Assembly (NCBI GenBank): GCA_019749915.1
Contig: JAIEPE010000015.1
Span: forward strand, 1-64,000
Direction: 5' to 3'
DNA from: Alphaproteobacteria bacterium
Lineage (GTDB): Bacteria; Pseudomonadota; Alphaproteobacteria; UBA9655
DNA: 64,000 nucleotides
Shown here: in pieces, positions 44,935 to 54,539 of the stretch
How positions within the stretch are numbered: the stretch's first letter is position 1
Layout: each line of letters begins with the position of its first letter
Position numbers and translations under genes: made by a program
The notes under the pieces: model-generated
The model's input: only the letters and a program-made list of their open reading frames with translations
The model's database searches: none
Told to the model about the DNA's origin: nothing

Positions 44935-46834
44935 ATCTGTCCTTATTGCCAATCGTGGAGAGATTGCATGTCGTATTATAAAAACAGCACGGAAGTTGGG
45001 TATTCGAACTGTTGTCGTTTATTCAGACGTTGATGCCCATTCAAAAGCCATTCAAAATGCGGATGAGGCTTATCCCATTGGTCCTGCCCCAGCTTTAGAA
45101 AGCTATTTAAATGCGCCGCGTATCCTTACTGTAGCAAGGCAAGCCAAAGTTGAAGCCATTCATCCCGGTTATGGATTTTTATCTGAAAACGGAGACTTTG
45201 CTAAGGCTTGTTGTGATGAAGGCTTTATATTTATAGGCCCCTCACCCAAGAGTCTCCAAGATATGGGATCAAAAAAATGCGCCAAAGAAATTGCCAAAAA
45301 ATTAGATATTCCTACCCTTCCTCAATCTGAAGGAATTCTAGAACCATCAACTCTTGGATATCCTCTTGTGATTAAGGCTGTCATGGGTGGTGGTGGTAAG
45401 GGGATGAGGGTTGTTAAATCTGTGGCCTTCTTTGAAAAGGCCCTTCAGGCCTGCCAGCGAGAAGCTAAAGCTGCTTTTGGGAGAGAGGAGGTTTTTCTTG
45501 AAAAATATGTTCCTGATGCGCGGCATATTGAGGTTCAAATTTTTGGAGACGCACATGGAAATCTCGTTCATCTTTTTGAAAGAGATTGTACTCTTCAAAG
45601 GCGCCATCAAAAAATTTTTGAAGAAGCCCCTTCCGGGCTTCCTTTAAAGCTGAAAGATAAGCTTTATAAGGCAGCTCTTACTCTTGGAAAGGCTATCCAG
45701 TATGAGAATGCTGGAACAATCGAGTTTCTTGTGGACAGAAAAGGCAATTACTATTTCATGGAAATGAATCCTCGCCTTCAGGTTGAGCATCCTGTGACAG
45801 AAATAATTACAGGACTTGATCTTGTAGAATGGCAGTTTCGTATTGCCTCAAATGAAAAACTTCCTCTGACACAGAAAGAAATATTAGCTAAAGGTCATGC
45901 CATTGAGCTTCGTCTTTACGCAGAAAATCCAGCCCATAATTTCAAACCTGTAACGGGAGAAATATGGACAAAATCTCTCCCCACTCTTGGACGTATGGAT
46001 ACGGGTTTAAAGGAATTCGATAAAATAACCTCCTATTATGATTCGCTTTTAGCTAAACTTATTGTGGAAGGAGATTCGCGGGGGGAGGCGTTGAAAAAAG
46101 CCGACCATGCTCTTGCACAATGGGAAGTTTTAGGTTTGCAGACAAATGCTTCTTTTTTAAAAAATCTTCTTCAAAATAAACAAGTTATTCAAAATGAAAT
46201 TAATGTGGAGTTTATTGATCATCACGTTTCTATGATAGAACCAATTCAAAATCCTCCTGACAATATTTACGCGGCAGCATCTCTTATAAAAATTCTTTCT
46301 AAGAATACGCTTCAAATCTCTCCTTGGGAGCAAAAAATGCATTGGCGTCTTGAGGGATATGCCCCTTTTGAATTTGAATGGATTTGTGGTGAGGAAAGAC
46401 GAAAAGTATTACTTACCTATACTCTTAAAGGATGGACTCTTAATTCATCTCAACCCTTAGAAGCGTCACTTTCAGAAAATATTCTATTCTTTTCAGATCT
46501 GCGTATCCCTTATTGGGAAAGAAATGAGAAGCTCTCTCTCTTTTATGAAGGTATTAATTATAATCTTATCTCTCATACTAGTGAGACCTTTCAAGGAGTT
46601 GCTCAGAAAAAGGAGGCTCCCCTAAAAGCTCCTTTGACGGGAAAAGTTATTTTAAATCTCGTTTCTGAAGGTGAGTGGGTTAAGGCAGGGCAACCCTTGT
46701 TGATTTTGGAGGCAATGAAAATAGAACACACCATTGTCGCGCCACGGGATGGAAAAATAAGGCGACTCTTTTATAGAGAAGGAAACATTGTTGAAGAAGG
46801 AGCAGATGTTCTTGATATGAGAGAGAAGGAATGA
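44927..46834 (+). CDS. liuD: 3-methylcrotonyl-CoA carboxylase, biotin-containing (alpha) subunit
   Basis: This 635-residue protein has an N-terminal biotin carboxylase (ANRGEIACRIIKTARKLG, HPGYGFLSEN, the Gly-rich ATP loop GGGGKGM, and EMNPRLQVEHPVTE) and a C-terminal biotin carrier domain with LEAMKIEH, where Lys598 is the biotin site. The carrier motif reads AMKIEH rather than the more common AMKME/MKMEH. It pairs with liuB; four bases overlap the next gene. Confidence 0.94.
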   Translation: MIKSVLIANRGEIACRIIKTARKLGIRTVVVYSDVDAHSKAIQNADEAYPIGPAPALESYLNAPRILTVARQAKVEAIHPGYGFLSENGDFAKACCDEGFIFIGPSPKSLQDMGSKKCAKEIAKKLDIPTLPQSEGILEPSTLGYPLVIKAVMGGGGKGMRVVKSVAFFEKALQACQREAKAAFGREEVFLEKYVPDARHIEVQIFGDAHGNLVHLFERDCTLQRRHQKIFEEAPSGLPLKLKDKLYKAALTLGKAIQYENAGTIEFLVDRKGNYYFMEMNPRLQVEHPVTEIITGLDLVEWQFRIASNEKLPLTQKEILAKGHAIELRLYAENPAHNFKPVTGEIWTKSLPTLGRMDTGLKEFDKITSYYDSLLAKLIVEGDSRGEALKKADHALAQWEVLGLQTNASFLKNLLQNKQVIQNEINVEFIDHHVSMIEPIQNPPDNIYAAASLIKILSKNTLQISPWEQKMHWRLEGYAPFEFEWICGEERRKVLLTYTLKGWTLNSSQPLEASLSENILFFSDLRIPYWERNEKLSLFYEGINYNLISHTSETFQGVAQKKEAPLKAPLTGKVILNLVSEGEWVKAGQPLLILEAMKIEHTIVAPRDGKIRRLFYREGNIVEEGADVLDMREKE

Positions 46835-47757
46835 TTTACCCATCGAGAGTTAAAGTTGTAGAGGTTTCTCCTCGTGATGGCTTACAAGCTGAAAAGGTAA
46901 CTGTGTCGGTTGCCTCACGTATTCAATTTGTTAACCTTCTTTCTGATGCTGGGTTTAAGACCATCGAAGTAGGCAGTTTTGTCTCTCCCAAATGGGTTCC
47001 TAATATGGAGGAGAGTGATAAGGTTTATCAAGGCATTACAAAAGAAGAGGGGATCAATTATTCTGTTTTGATTCCTAATCTTAAAGGATATAAGATAGCT
47101 CTTGAAAATAAAGTGGATTCCATTGCTGTTTTTACAGCAGCCTCTGAAACTTTTTGTCAAAAAAATATTAATTCTTCCATAAAGGCAAGCCTGGAGAATT
47201 TTAGAGCTTTTATTCCCGATGCCAAGAAAAAAGGTTTGTGGGTGCGTGGCTATATTTCCTGTGCTATTGCCTGTCCTTATGAGGGGTTTATCTCGCCTAA
47301 AAAGGTCCATGAAATGGCTTTAGCGCTTCTCTCGATGGGATGTGATGAAATTTCATTAGGTGATACTATAGGCGTTGGAACGCCTCTAAAAGTAAAACAC
47401 CTGATTAAGGGAATACCAATTCCTTTAGAAAAATTAGCTGTGCATTTTCATGATACGTATGGTCAAGGAATTGCCAATATTTACGCTGCCCTTTTAGAGG
47501 GAATTTCCATTGTTGATTCTTCGGCTTCTGGTCTTGGAGGATGTCCTTATGCTCCAGGGGCCTCAGGAAACGTAGCGACCGAAGATGTTATTTACCTTTT
47601 GCACGGTCTTGGAATTGAAACGGGCATCGATCTATCAAAGCTCCTTAAAGCCTCGCTTTTTATTGATGATATTCTTAAGAAGGAAACGTCTTCCAAGGCT
47701 TCTAAGGCTTTGCGAATCAATAAGAACAATCTTCATAGGAGTTACTTTGAAAAATAA
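46831..47757 (+). CDS. liuE: hydroxymethylglutaryl-CoA lyase
   Basis: This 308-residue TIM-barrel lyase cleaves HMG-CoA to acetoacetate and acetyl-CoA, ending leucine breakdown. It has VEVSPRDGLQAEK, FVSPKWVPNM, ISLGDTIGVGTP, AVHFHDTYGQGIAN and GGCPYAPGASGNVATED, the segment with the catalytic Cys. A four-base overlap with liuD and an overlap with the following transporter ATPase gene place it inside one long transcript. Confidence 0.95.
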   Translation: MIYPSRVKVVEVSPRDGLQAEKVTVSVASRIQFVNLLSDAGFKTIEVGSFVSPKWVPNMEESDKVYQGITKEEGINYSVLIPNLKGYKIALENKVDSIAVFTAASETFCQKNINSSIKASLENFRAFIPDAKKKGLWVRGYISCAIACPYEGFISPKKVHEMALALLSMGCDEISLGDTIGVGTPLKVKHLIKGIPIPLEKLAVHFHDTYGQGIANIYAALLEGISIVDSSASGLGGCPYAPGASGNVATEDVIYLLHGLGIETGIDLSKLLKASLFIDDILKKETSSKASKALRINKNNLHRSYFEK

Positions 47758-48499
47758 AAAATTAATAGAGCTCAAAAATATTTCAAAAATCTATCCTGAG
47801 AGAGATATTCCAACACTTGATAATCTTTCATTGAGCATTCACGAAGGAGAGAGCTTGGTCATTATTGGCTCTTCAGGATCAGGGAAAACAACCCTCCTTA
47901 AACTGTTAAATGGTCTTGAGACACCGACCTCTGGTTCGATTCAGATCAAGGGAAAAAGTATTAATTCTTATGATATTCTTGATTTACGCAGATCGTTCTT
48001 TGGGTATGTTTTCCAAAAAATAGGGTTGTTTCCTCATATGACTGTAAAAGAGAATATTAGTATTGTCTTACGTTTGACAAAAAAATCTCCAAAATTTTGT
48101 GAAGAAAGGGTTTGTGAACTTTTGAACTTTATTCGGCTTTCTCCTGATGTTTATTTGAATCGCTACCCTGATGAGCTTTCAGGAGGAGAACAACAGCGGG
48201 TGGGCGTTGCAAGAGCACTTGCAGCAGATTCGGAATGTCTGCTAATGGACGAACCTTTTGGCGCTTTAGATGCGGTGACAAGATGTGAATTGCAAGATGA
48301 AATAATCCGTCTTAAAGAGGAATTTAAAAAAACAATTGTATTTATTACTCATGATATCTCAGAAGCTTTTAAACTGGGAGATCGAATTGCGGTTATGCAA
48401 AAGGGAAAAATTGAACAAATTTCTTCCAAAGAAACCTTGTATGGATCTCCCAAAACCCCTTTTGTGGAACAGTTAGTTCAAACGGGGTTGGGAATTTAA
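47747..48499 (+). CDS. osmoprotectant (glycine betaine/choline) ABC transporter, ATP-binding subunit
   Basis: This ATPase of about 250 residues resembles OpuCA/ProV: Walker A GSSGSGKTT, VFQKIGLFPHMTV, signature LSGGEQQRVGVARAL, Walker B LLMDEPFGALD. A CBS tail is absent. I start at TTG 47747, which has AGGAG 5 nt upstream and overlaps the end of liuE by 11 nt; the longer frame beginning at 47585 runs through liuE and is rejected. The next gene encodes its fused permease and binding protein. Confidence 0.88.
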   Translation: MKNKKLIELKNISKIYPERDIPTLDNLSLSIHEGESLVIIGSSGSGKTTLLKLLNGLETPTSGSIQIKGKSINSYDILDLRRSFFGYVFQKIGLFPHMTVKENISIVLRLTKKSPKFCEERVCELLNFIRLSPDVYLNRYPDELSGGEQQRVGVARALAADSECLLMDEPFGALDAVTRCELQDEIIRLKEEFKKTIVFITHDISEAFKLGDRIAVMQKGKIEQISSKETLYGSPKTPFVEQLVQTGLGI

Positions 48500-48505
48500 G
48501 GAGGT

Positions 48506-50068
48506 GTGATCATCGAATTTATTTACTTTTTAAGCGAGAATTTTTCATCTCTCATACAAAAAACTTTTGAGCACATTAGTCTTGTTGCGGCTTCGCTTCT
48601 TTTTGCTTCTGCTATTGCGATTCCTCTTGGAATTCTCATTGCACGCTTTCCAGCAATGCGTGCCCTTCTGCTAAAGGCAGGAAGTGTTTCCCAAACCATT
48701 CCAAGCTTAGCCATGCTCGCTTTATTGGTTCCTGTTTTAGGATTAGGATTTATGCCAACCATATTTGTTCTGACTTTTTACGCAATTTATCCTATTTTAA
48801 GAAACACCTATACGGGCCTTCAAAATATTCCTTTTGAGTATTTGGAGGCGGCAGAAGGATTAGGATTTTTAAGCTTCCAAAAATTAGTGTATGTAGAACT
48901 CCCTTTGGCACTCCCCATGATTATTTCAGGCTTACGTCTTGCAACGGCAACAACCATTGGTATTGCGACAATAGCTGCTTTTATTGGTGCTGGAGGGTTG
49001 GGAGATTTTATTACTCAAGGACTGGCTTTAAATGACTCGAACCTAATTCTCTTAGGGGCGATTCCTACCGCACTCATGGCTTTGGCTTTTGATTATGGGA
49101 TTTCACAGTTCGAAAATTATTTTTATCGCTGCAAGCAAAAAACAACAAACGCTTCAGCGTGGAAATACAAATACCTCTTCTTGGGTGGAATGGGAATTCT
49201 CTTTTTAGGAAACTATTTTTTTCTGACTCCTCAGGGGAATAAGGCATCAAAAGTTATTATTATTGGGAGTAAAAATTTTCCAGAGCAAAATATCTTAGCT
49301 GAAATGATGGCACAGCTCATAGAAGATAGAACCTCTCTGAAAGTTATTCGAAGGTTTAATTTAGGGTCGACAGCTCTTGTACATCAAGCGCTTTTAAATG
49401 GTGAAATTGATCTTTATCCAGAATACGTCGGAACGGCATATTTGACAGTTCTTAAGGAGCCCTGGGATGGCACTCAAAAAGATCTTTTTATAAAGGTTAA
49501 AGAAAACTACAAAAATCAATTTAATCTCAGGTGGTTAGCTTCTTTTGGTTTTTCCAATTCTCAATCTTTAGCGGTGAGAAAGGACTTTGCTGAGGCAAAT
49601 AACCTCAAGTGTTTAAGTGATCTCGCCCCTCTTTCAAAAAATTTGAGTGTGGCAGCACCTCCCGAATTTCTTAAACGCCCAGATGGGCTGATTAATTTAA
49701 AAAAAGCCTATGGGTTTAATTTTAAGAATGTTATTCAGGTCAGTCCTACACTAATGTATGTAACTATAGAACATCAAAAGGCGGATATTATTGCCTCCTT
49801 CACAACAGATGGAAAACTAAGAAGTGCTAATTTAATAATTCTAAAAGATGATAAAAATATCTATCCTTCCTATCAAGCCGCTCCTGTTTTGCGAGAAGTC
49901 GTTCATCAGAAATATCCCCAAATTGAAAAGGCCTTATCGCCAATATTTGGTGTTATTTCAGAACAAAAAATGATAGATTTAAATTCTCAAGTAGAGGAGC
50001 AGGGGCAGTTACCTTCAGCGGTTGTGCATAAATTTCTTAGAGAAAGCCACCTCTTTTCTGAAAAGTAA
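48506..50068 (+). CDS. osmoprotectant ABC transporter permease fused to its substrate-binding protein
   Basis: This 520-residue protein is a fusion. Residues 1-210 are a ProW/OpuCB-type permease with about six helices and the EAA-like loop LEAAEGLGFLSFQKLVYVELPLALPMI. After a further membrane helix (FLGGMGILFLGNYFFL), residues about 250-520 form an OpuAC/ProX-type binding domain starting VIIIGSKNFPEQNILAEMMAQ and containing GEIDLYPEYVGTAY. Such domains bind betaine, choline or carnitine. The GTG start lies only 1 nt after AGGAGG, so the true initiation codon may be slightly downstream. Confidence 0.88.
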   Translation: MIIEFIYFLSENFSSLIQKTFEHISLVAASLLFASAIAIPLGILIARFPAMRALLLKAGSVSQTIPSLAMLALLVPVLGLGFMPTIFVLTFYAIYPILRNTYTGLQNIPFEYLEAAEGLGFLSFQKLVYVELPLALPMIISGLRLATATTIGIATIAAFIGAGGLGDFITQGLALNDSNLILLGAIPTALMALAFDYGISQFENYFYRCKQKTTNASAWKYKYLFLGGMGILFLGNYFFLTPQGNKASKVIIIGSKNFPEQNILAEMMAQLIEDRTSLKVIRRFNLGSTALVHQALLNGEIDLYPEYVGTAYLTVLKEPWDGTQKDLFIKVKENYKNQFNLRWLASFGFSNSQSLAVRKDFAEANNLKCLSDLAPLSKNLSVAAPPEFLKRPDGLINLKKAYGFNFKNVIQVSPTLMYVTIEHQKADIIASFTTDGKLRSANLIILKDDKNIYPSYQAAPVLREVVHQKYPQIEKALSPIFGVISEQKMIDLNSQVEEQGQLPSAVVHKFLRESHLFSEK

Positions 50069-50157
50069 TTTGAATTTATTTATAAATATTTAATATTCTG
50101 CGGTTATTATAATTGTGTCGCTAGATAGCCGTTGAATTTGAAATTAATATAGGAAAG

Positions 50158-51918
50158 TTGTGGAAATTGAAAGCTGTCAAAGTACCAAAGAAATTTGAAG
50201 CTATTTTCAAAAAAGCTGAGAAAACTGTTCAGAAATTTTTTGAAAAAAAAGAATTCAATGTCCCAAAAGGAAAGATTGAAATTTCAGGGGAGCGTTATCT
50301 CTTTGTTCGTGCAGCTTCGCTTTCTTATGACTTTTTTGAATGTATTCTTAACCTTTATAAAGGTAAAAATAAAAAAATCGCGCAGAATTTCACTCGAAAA
50401 CTTGTTTTTGATATGGCGCACGCCATTGGTATGAAGGATGCAGAGCATTTTCATACGGAATGGAAATTAAAAACCCCCATTGAAAAACTTTCAGCAGGTC
50501 CTCCACACTTTGCTTATACAGGGTGGGCCTTTGTTGAACTGCTGGATGATTCTATCCCCACACCTGACATAAATTTTTATCTTTCTTATAAGCATCCCCA
50601 TTCCTTTGAAGCCGATGCTTGGTTAGAGGCAGATAAAAAAAGTGATGTGCCTGTCTGCTTTATGAATGCAGGATATTCTTCAGGATGGTGTGAACAAAGC
50701 TTTGGTATCCCTCTTATTTCAACAGAAATTACTTGCCGAGCTAAAGGAGATAAGGAATGTACGTTTATAATGGCCCATCCTTCTAAAATGAAGGAATATA
50801 TTTCTCACTTCCTTAAAAAAAATCCCGAAATTATGGAATATGCAACAAATTATGAAATTCCTGACTTTTTTAGGTTAAAAAAGGCAGAACTTACTTTGAG
50901 AGATGTTAACTCGCGGTTATTTGAATCTAATAAGCAACTGAAAATTCAAAGAAAAGCTCTTGAGGAGAAGGCTCGCTCAATTTCCCTTCTTAATGAAATG
51001 GGTGAAAACTTCACAAGCGCACACTCAAGCGATGAAATCTATACGATTTGCGCAAAATATACCCAAAAAATGTTTCCCAATTCTAAGGGGATCATTTGGA
51101 TCTATTCTAAAACAAAGAATAAATTGGAAGCAACTGCTCAATGGGGCCATGAAAAGTCTCTTGAAAAGCTTCATATCTCTGCTGAATCCTGTTCAGCTTT
51201 TCAAAAGAGGGCAATTCAAATATCCAGTTGTTCTCACTCTCGTCATAAGAAGGAGGGAAATATCTGTCTTCCCATTTTATCAAGTGATGAATGGTATGGT
51301 GTCTTATCCATCACTTTTGATCTTCCACTGCTTTCGCATACTGAACAAGACTTGATGGCACAAATTTCTCGAAGCCTCACGCTTGCACTTACTAACTTAA
51401 AATTACGTGATTCTCTTTATGAAATGTCTATTCGCGATTACATGACAGGTCTTTATAACAGGCGGTATATGGAAGAAATGTTGTCAAAGGCTCTTGCCAA
51501 TGCCAAGCGTAAGGAATCAAGCCTTGGAATTATCATGTTTGATATTGATTATTTCAAGAACTTTAATGACACTTATGGGCATGAAATGGGAGATCTTATC
51601 TTAAAGAAAATAGGCGAAAGTTTGAAAGAAGAATTTCGTGAAGGTGACATTTTATGCCGTTTTGGGGGAGAAGAATTTTTGATTATTCTTATTGATTCTT
51701 CTGAAAAAATGACCTTAAAACGAGCGGAAAACTTACGAAAAGATGTGCAAAAACTTCGTGTTCCCATTGGGTCACAGGAATTAAAACAGCTTACTGTATC
51801 TTTGGGGGTGGCAACGTTTCCAGAAAATGGATGGACAGAGAAAGAGCTCTTTCAGGCCGTGGATAAGGCGCTTTATCAAGCTAAGGAGAGGGGACGCAAC
51901 CGAGTTTGTGTTGCATAG
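50158..51918 (+). CDS. V4R-GAF-GGDEF diguanylate cyclase
   Basis: About 586 residues, soluble. Residues about 40-215 contain a V4R (4-vinyl reductase) sensor domain, ending YSSGWCEQSFGIPLISTEITCRAKGDKECTF in pieces typical of the family. A coiled-coil linker (240-275) leads to a GAF-like domain (about 275-415). The GGDEF domain (420-586) has FDIDYFKNFND and an active GGEEF near residue 503; REGD five residues before it forms the product-inhibition I-site. It should make cyclic di-GMP in response to a small hydrophobic ligand. The TTG start is uncertain; a second TTG three codons on is possible. No EAL domain. Confidence 0.88.
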   Translation: MWKLKAVKVPKKFEAIFKKAEKTVQKFFEKKEFNVPKGKIEISGERYLFVRAASLSYDFFECILNLYKGKNKKIAQNFTRKLVFDMAHAIGMKDAEHFHTEWKLKTPIEKLSAGPPHFAYTGWAFVELLDDSIPTPDINFYLSYKHPHSFEADAWLEADKKSDVPVCFMNAGYSSGWCEQSFGIPLISTEITCRAKGDKECTFIMAHPSKMKEYISHFLKKNPEIMEYATNYEIPDFFRLKKAELTLRDVNSRLFESNKQLKIQRKALEEKARSISLLNEMGENFTSAHSSDEIYTICAKYTQKMFPNSKGIIWIYSKTKNKLEATAQWGHEKSLEKLHISAESCSAFQKRAIQISSCSHSRHKKEGNICLPILSSDEWYGVLSITFDLPLLSHTEQDLMAQISRSLTLALTNLKLRDSLYEMSIRDYMTGLYNRRYMEEMLSKALANAKRKESSLGIIMFDIDYFKNFNDTYGHEMGDLILKKIGESLKEEFREGDILCRFGGEEFLIILIDSSEKMTLKRAENLRKDVQKLRVPIGSQELKQLTVSLGVATFPENGWTEKELFQAVDKALYQAKERGRNRVCVA

Positions 51919-52000
51919 GTTTAACTTTCTATTTTTTTAAAAAACCGCTATTCTCCTTGAGATTGTCAATTATTTAAGATCGAATAGAAAAAAATAAAAA

Positions 52001-53368
52001 ATGGAATTTGATCCCGCCCTTTTAGCACGTATTCAATTTGCTTTTACCATAAGCTTTCATATCCTTTTCCCATCCTTGACAATTGGACTTGCTAGTTGGC
52101 TTGCTATCGTTGAAAGCCTTTGGCTTAAAACAGGAAATGAAACCTATAGAGATATTTATAAGCTTTGGGTCAAAGTTTTTGCTGTTACTTTTGGAATGGG
52201 TGTTGTTTCAGGGGTCGTGATGTCCTATCAATTTGGAACGAACTGGTCCGTTTTTTCTGACAGAACAGGGAGTGTTCTAGGCCCTTTGTTAGCTTTTGAA
52301 GTCTTAACAGCTTTTTTCCTTGAAGCGTCCTTCCTTGGAGTTATGATTTTTGGGTGGGACAGGGTGACACCCAAAATGCACTTTCTCTCTACAGTTATTG
52401 TTGCGGTTGGAACAGTGATCTCTGCCTTTTGGATTCTCTCAGCAAATAGTTGGATGCAAACCCCAACAGGCTATGAGATAGGAGCTGACAACCTTTTTCT
52501 TCCCGTAAATTGGATAGACATTATTTTCAATCCATCGTTTCTCTATCGGCTTTTGCATATGGTGACAGCAGCCTATCTTACAACAGCCTTTTTTGTTGGC
52601 GGTATTGGTGCTTGGTATCTTTTAAAGAAACAACACCTTAAACAGGCTAAAATTATGGTGGGTATGGCCATGCTCATGGCTATTTTTGTCTCTCCAATTC
52701 AAATTTTTCTAGGCGATCTCCATGGGTTAAATACGCTTAAACATCAACCTCAGAAAATAGCCGCCATCGAAGCCATATGGGACACAGGGAAGGATGTACC
52801 CTTTGTTTTGGTAGGATGGCCAGATGAGAAGACAGAAACTACTCATTTTGAGGTGACGATTCCTCATCTTACTAGTTTACTTCTCACCCATGAGATAGAA
52901 GGAGAATGTCGCGGATTAAAGTCATGGCCTAAAAGTGAAAGGCCTCCCATCCTTCCTATTTTTTGGTCTTTTAGGGTTATGGTAGGGATCGGACTTCTTA
53001 TGCTCCTGACGGGTTTTATGGCAGTTGTGCTGTACTTCCGAAATCAACTTTTTACCCAAAAATGGTTTCAGTATTGGTGTCTTTTTATGACCCCATCTGG
53101 TTTTATTGCAGTGCTTGCTGGTTGGTTTGTCACAGAAATTGGGCGTCAGCCTTATATTGTTTATGGACTGATGCGCACCTCAGAGGCACGTTCTCCAGTC
53201 ATAGGGCAACATATTTTCTTTTCTCTTGTTGCCTTTATATTTGTTTACACCTTTGTGTTTGGGGCTGGGATTTATTATATCGCTAAGCTTATCCGAAAAG
53301 GGCCTAGTTCAAAGGAGAAGAAGGAAGATATTTATGGATCACATGGTCTCAAAACACCACGGTTGTAG
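52001..53368 (+). CDS. cydA: cytochrome bd-type ubiquinol oxidase subunit I
   Basis: This 455-residue membrane protein has FTISFHILFPSLTIGLA with a haem-ligand His, FEVLTAFFLEASFLG with the conserved Glu pair, and WFVTEIGRQPYIVYGLMRT near the end. The Q-loop is short, which fits the cyanide-insensitive (CIO) branch more than E. coli CydA. It oxidises ubiquinol and reduces oxygen to water without proton pumping, suited to low oxygen. cydB follows 15 nt later. Confidence 0.94.
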   Translation: MEFDPALLARIQFAFTISFHILFPSLTIGLASWLAIVESLWLKTGNETYRDIYKLWVKVFAVTFGMGVVSGVVMSYQFGTNWSVFSDRTGSVLGPLLAFEVLTAFFLEASFLGVMIFGWDRVTPKMHFLSTVIVAVGTVISAFWILSANSWMQTPTGYEIGADNLFLPVNWIDIIFNPSFLYRLLHMVTAAYLTTAFFVGGIGAWYLLKKQHLKQAKIMVGMAMLMAIFVSPIQIFLGDLHGLNTLKHQPQKIAAIEAIWDTGKDVPFVLVGWPDEKTETTHFEVTIPHLTSLLLTHEIEGECRGLKSWPKSERPPILPIFWSFRVMVGIGLLMLLTGFMAVVLYFRNQLFTQKWFQYWCLFMTPSGFIAVLAGWFVTEIGRQPYIVYGLMRTSEARSPVIGQHIFFSLVAFIFVYTFVFGAGIYYIAKLIRKGPSSKEKKEDIYGSHGLKTPRL

Positions 53369-53383
53369 GGGGAGGTTATCAGA

Positions 53384-54403
53384 ATGTTTGATTTTTCACC
53401 TTTTTTAAACTTACCCCTTCTGTGGGGAGGAATCATTGCTCTGGCTGTTTTTCTGTATGTTTTGCTTGATGGATTTGATTTAGGAGTTGGTATCCTCTTT
53501 CCCTTCGCTCCTAGCGAGGATTGTCGTCATAAAATGATGAATTCGGTGGCTCCGTTTTGGGATGGGAATGAAACTTGGCTAGTCTTAGGGGGAGGGGGGC
53601 TCTTCGCAGCCTTTCCTCTTGCCTACTCTATTTTGTTTCCTGCCTTTTATATTCCTCTCATCATAATGCTTTTAGGACTTATTTTTCGAGGCGTTGCTTT
53701 TGAATTTCGTTTTAAAGCAAGTCCCGAGACACGAAAACTATGGGATTATTCCTTTCATTTTGGTTCGCTCATCGCCGCTTTTTTTCAAGGGATGATCTTG
53801 GGTTCATTTGTTGAAGGCGTTTCTGTAGAGGGCCGCGGTTTTGTAGGAGGGCCCTTTGATTGGCTGAGCTCATTCTCTTTAATGACGGGCATTGCCCTTG
53901 TTTTTGGCTATGCTCTTTTAGGGGCAACGTGGATTGTCATGAAAACAGAAGGTATTTCCCAAGAGTGGGCGCGGAAAGTAGCCCTTTACGTTTTAATTTA
54001 TGTGGCCATTTTTATGGGGCTCGTGAGCTTATGGGTTCCCTTTTTAAATGAAGAAATTTTTAGGAGATGGTTTACTCTTCCCAATCTTGCTTATCTTTCT
54101 CCCATTCCTATCCTAACCGCGGGTGCCTTCCTTGCTCTTTATGGGAGCCTTTCAAAGAAAAGAGAGTTTCTTCCTTTTTTCTTATCTCTTTTCCTCTTCG
54201 CTCTTGGGTATGTGGGGCTTGTTATAAGCTTATGGCCTTGGATTGTGCCCTATACTATTCCTTTGTGGAAAGCTGCAGCAGACACTCGCTCTCTTTCTCT
54301 GATGTTAGTCGGAGTTGTTCTTTTTCTTCCCTTTGTTCTGGGATATACCTTTTATTCCTATTATGTCTTCCGTGGCAAAGCTACGCCTCAAGAGTGGTAC
54401 TAA
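53384..54403 (+). CDS. cydB: cytochrome bd-type ubiquinol oxidase subunit II
   Basis: This 339-residue membrane protein has about eight helices, with LLDGFDLGVGILFPF, FWDGNETWLVLGGGGLFAAFP and YTFYSYYVFRGK. These match CydB/CioB. It pairs with CydA. A 38-residue one-helix gene follows 1 nt after its stop. Confidence 0.95.
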   Translation: MFDFSPFLNLPLLWGGIIALAVFLYVLLDGFDLGVGILFPFAPSEDCRHKMMNSVAPFWDGNETWLVLGGGGLFAAFPLAYSILFPAFYIPLIIMLLGLIFRGVAFEFRFKASPETRKLWDYSFHFGSLIAAFFQGMILGSFVEGVSVEGRGFVGGPFDWLSSFSLMTGIALVFGYALLGATWIVMKTEGISQEWARKVALYVLIYVAIFMGLVSLWVPFLNEEIFRRWFTLPNLAYLSPIPILTAGAFLALYGSLSKKREFLPFFLSLFLFALGYVGLVISLWPWIVPYTIPLWKAAADTRSLSLMLVGVVLFLPFVLGYTFYSYYVFRGKATPQEWY

Positions 54404-54404
54404 G

Positions 54405-54521
54405 ATGAGTGAAGCTAAATTAAAACCGTGGCTTTGGTTTTTGGGCTTATGGCTCGCCAGCTTATGCTGTACTTTTTTTGTGGTTTATGGGTTGAAACGG
54501 CTTATAAAATTAATGAGCTAA
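54405..54521 (+). CDS. DUF2474-like small subunit of the bd oxidase
   Basis: A 38-residue ORF starts one base after the cydB stop. It has a charged, Pro/Trp-containing start (KLKPWLWF), one hydrophobic helix of about 20 residues (LGLWLASLCCTFFVVYG) and a basic tail (LKRLIKL). Position, size and topology match CydX-type and DUF2474 accessory subunits that stabilise the bd oxidase haems. It is easily missed because of its length. Confidence 0.8.
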   Translation: MSEAKLKPWLWFLGLWLASLCCTFFVVYGLKRLIKLMS

Positions 54522-54539
54522 GAAAAAAGGAGATAACTA

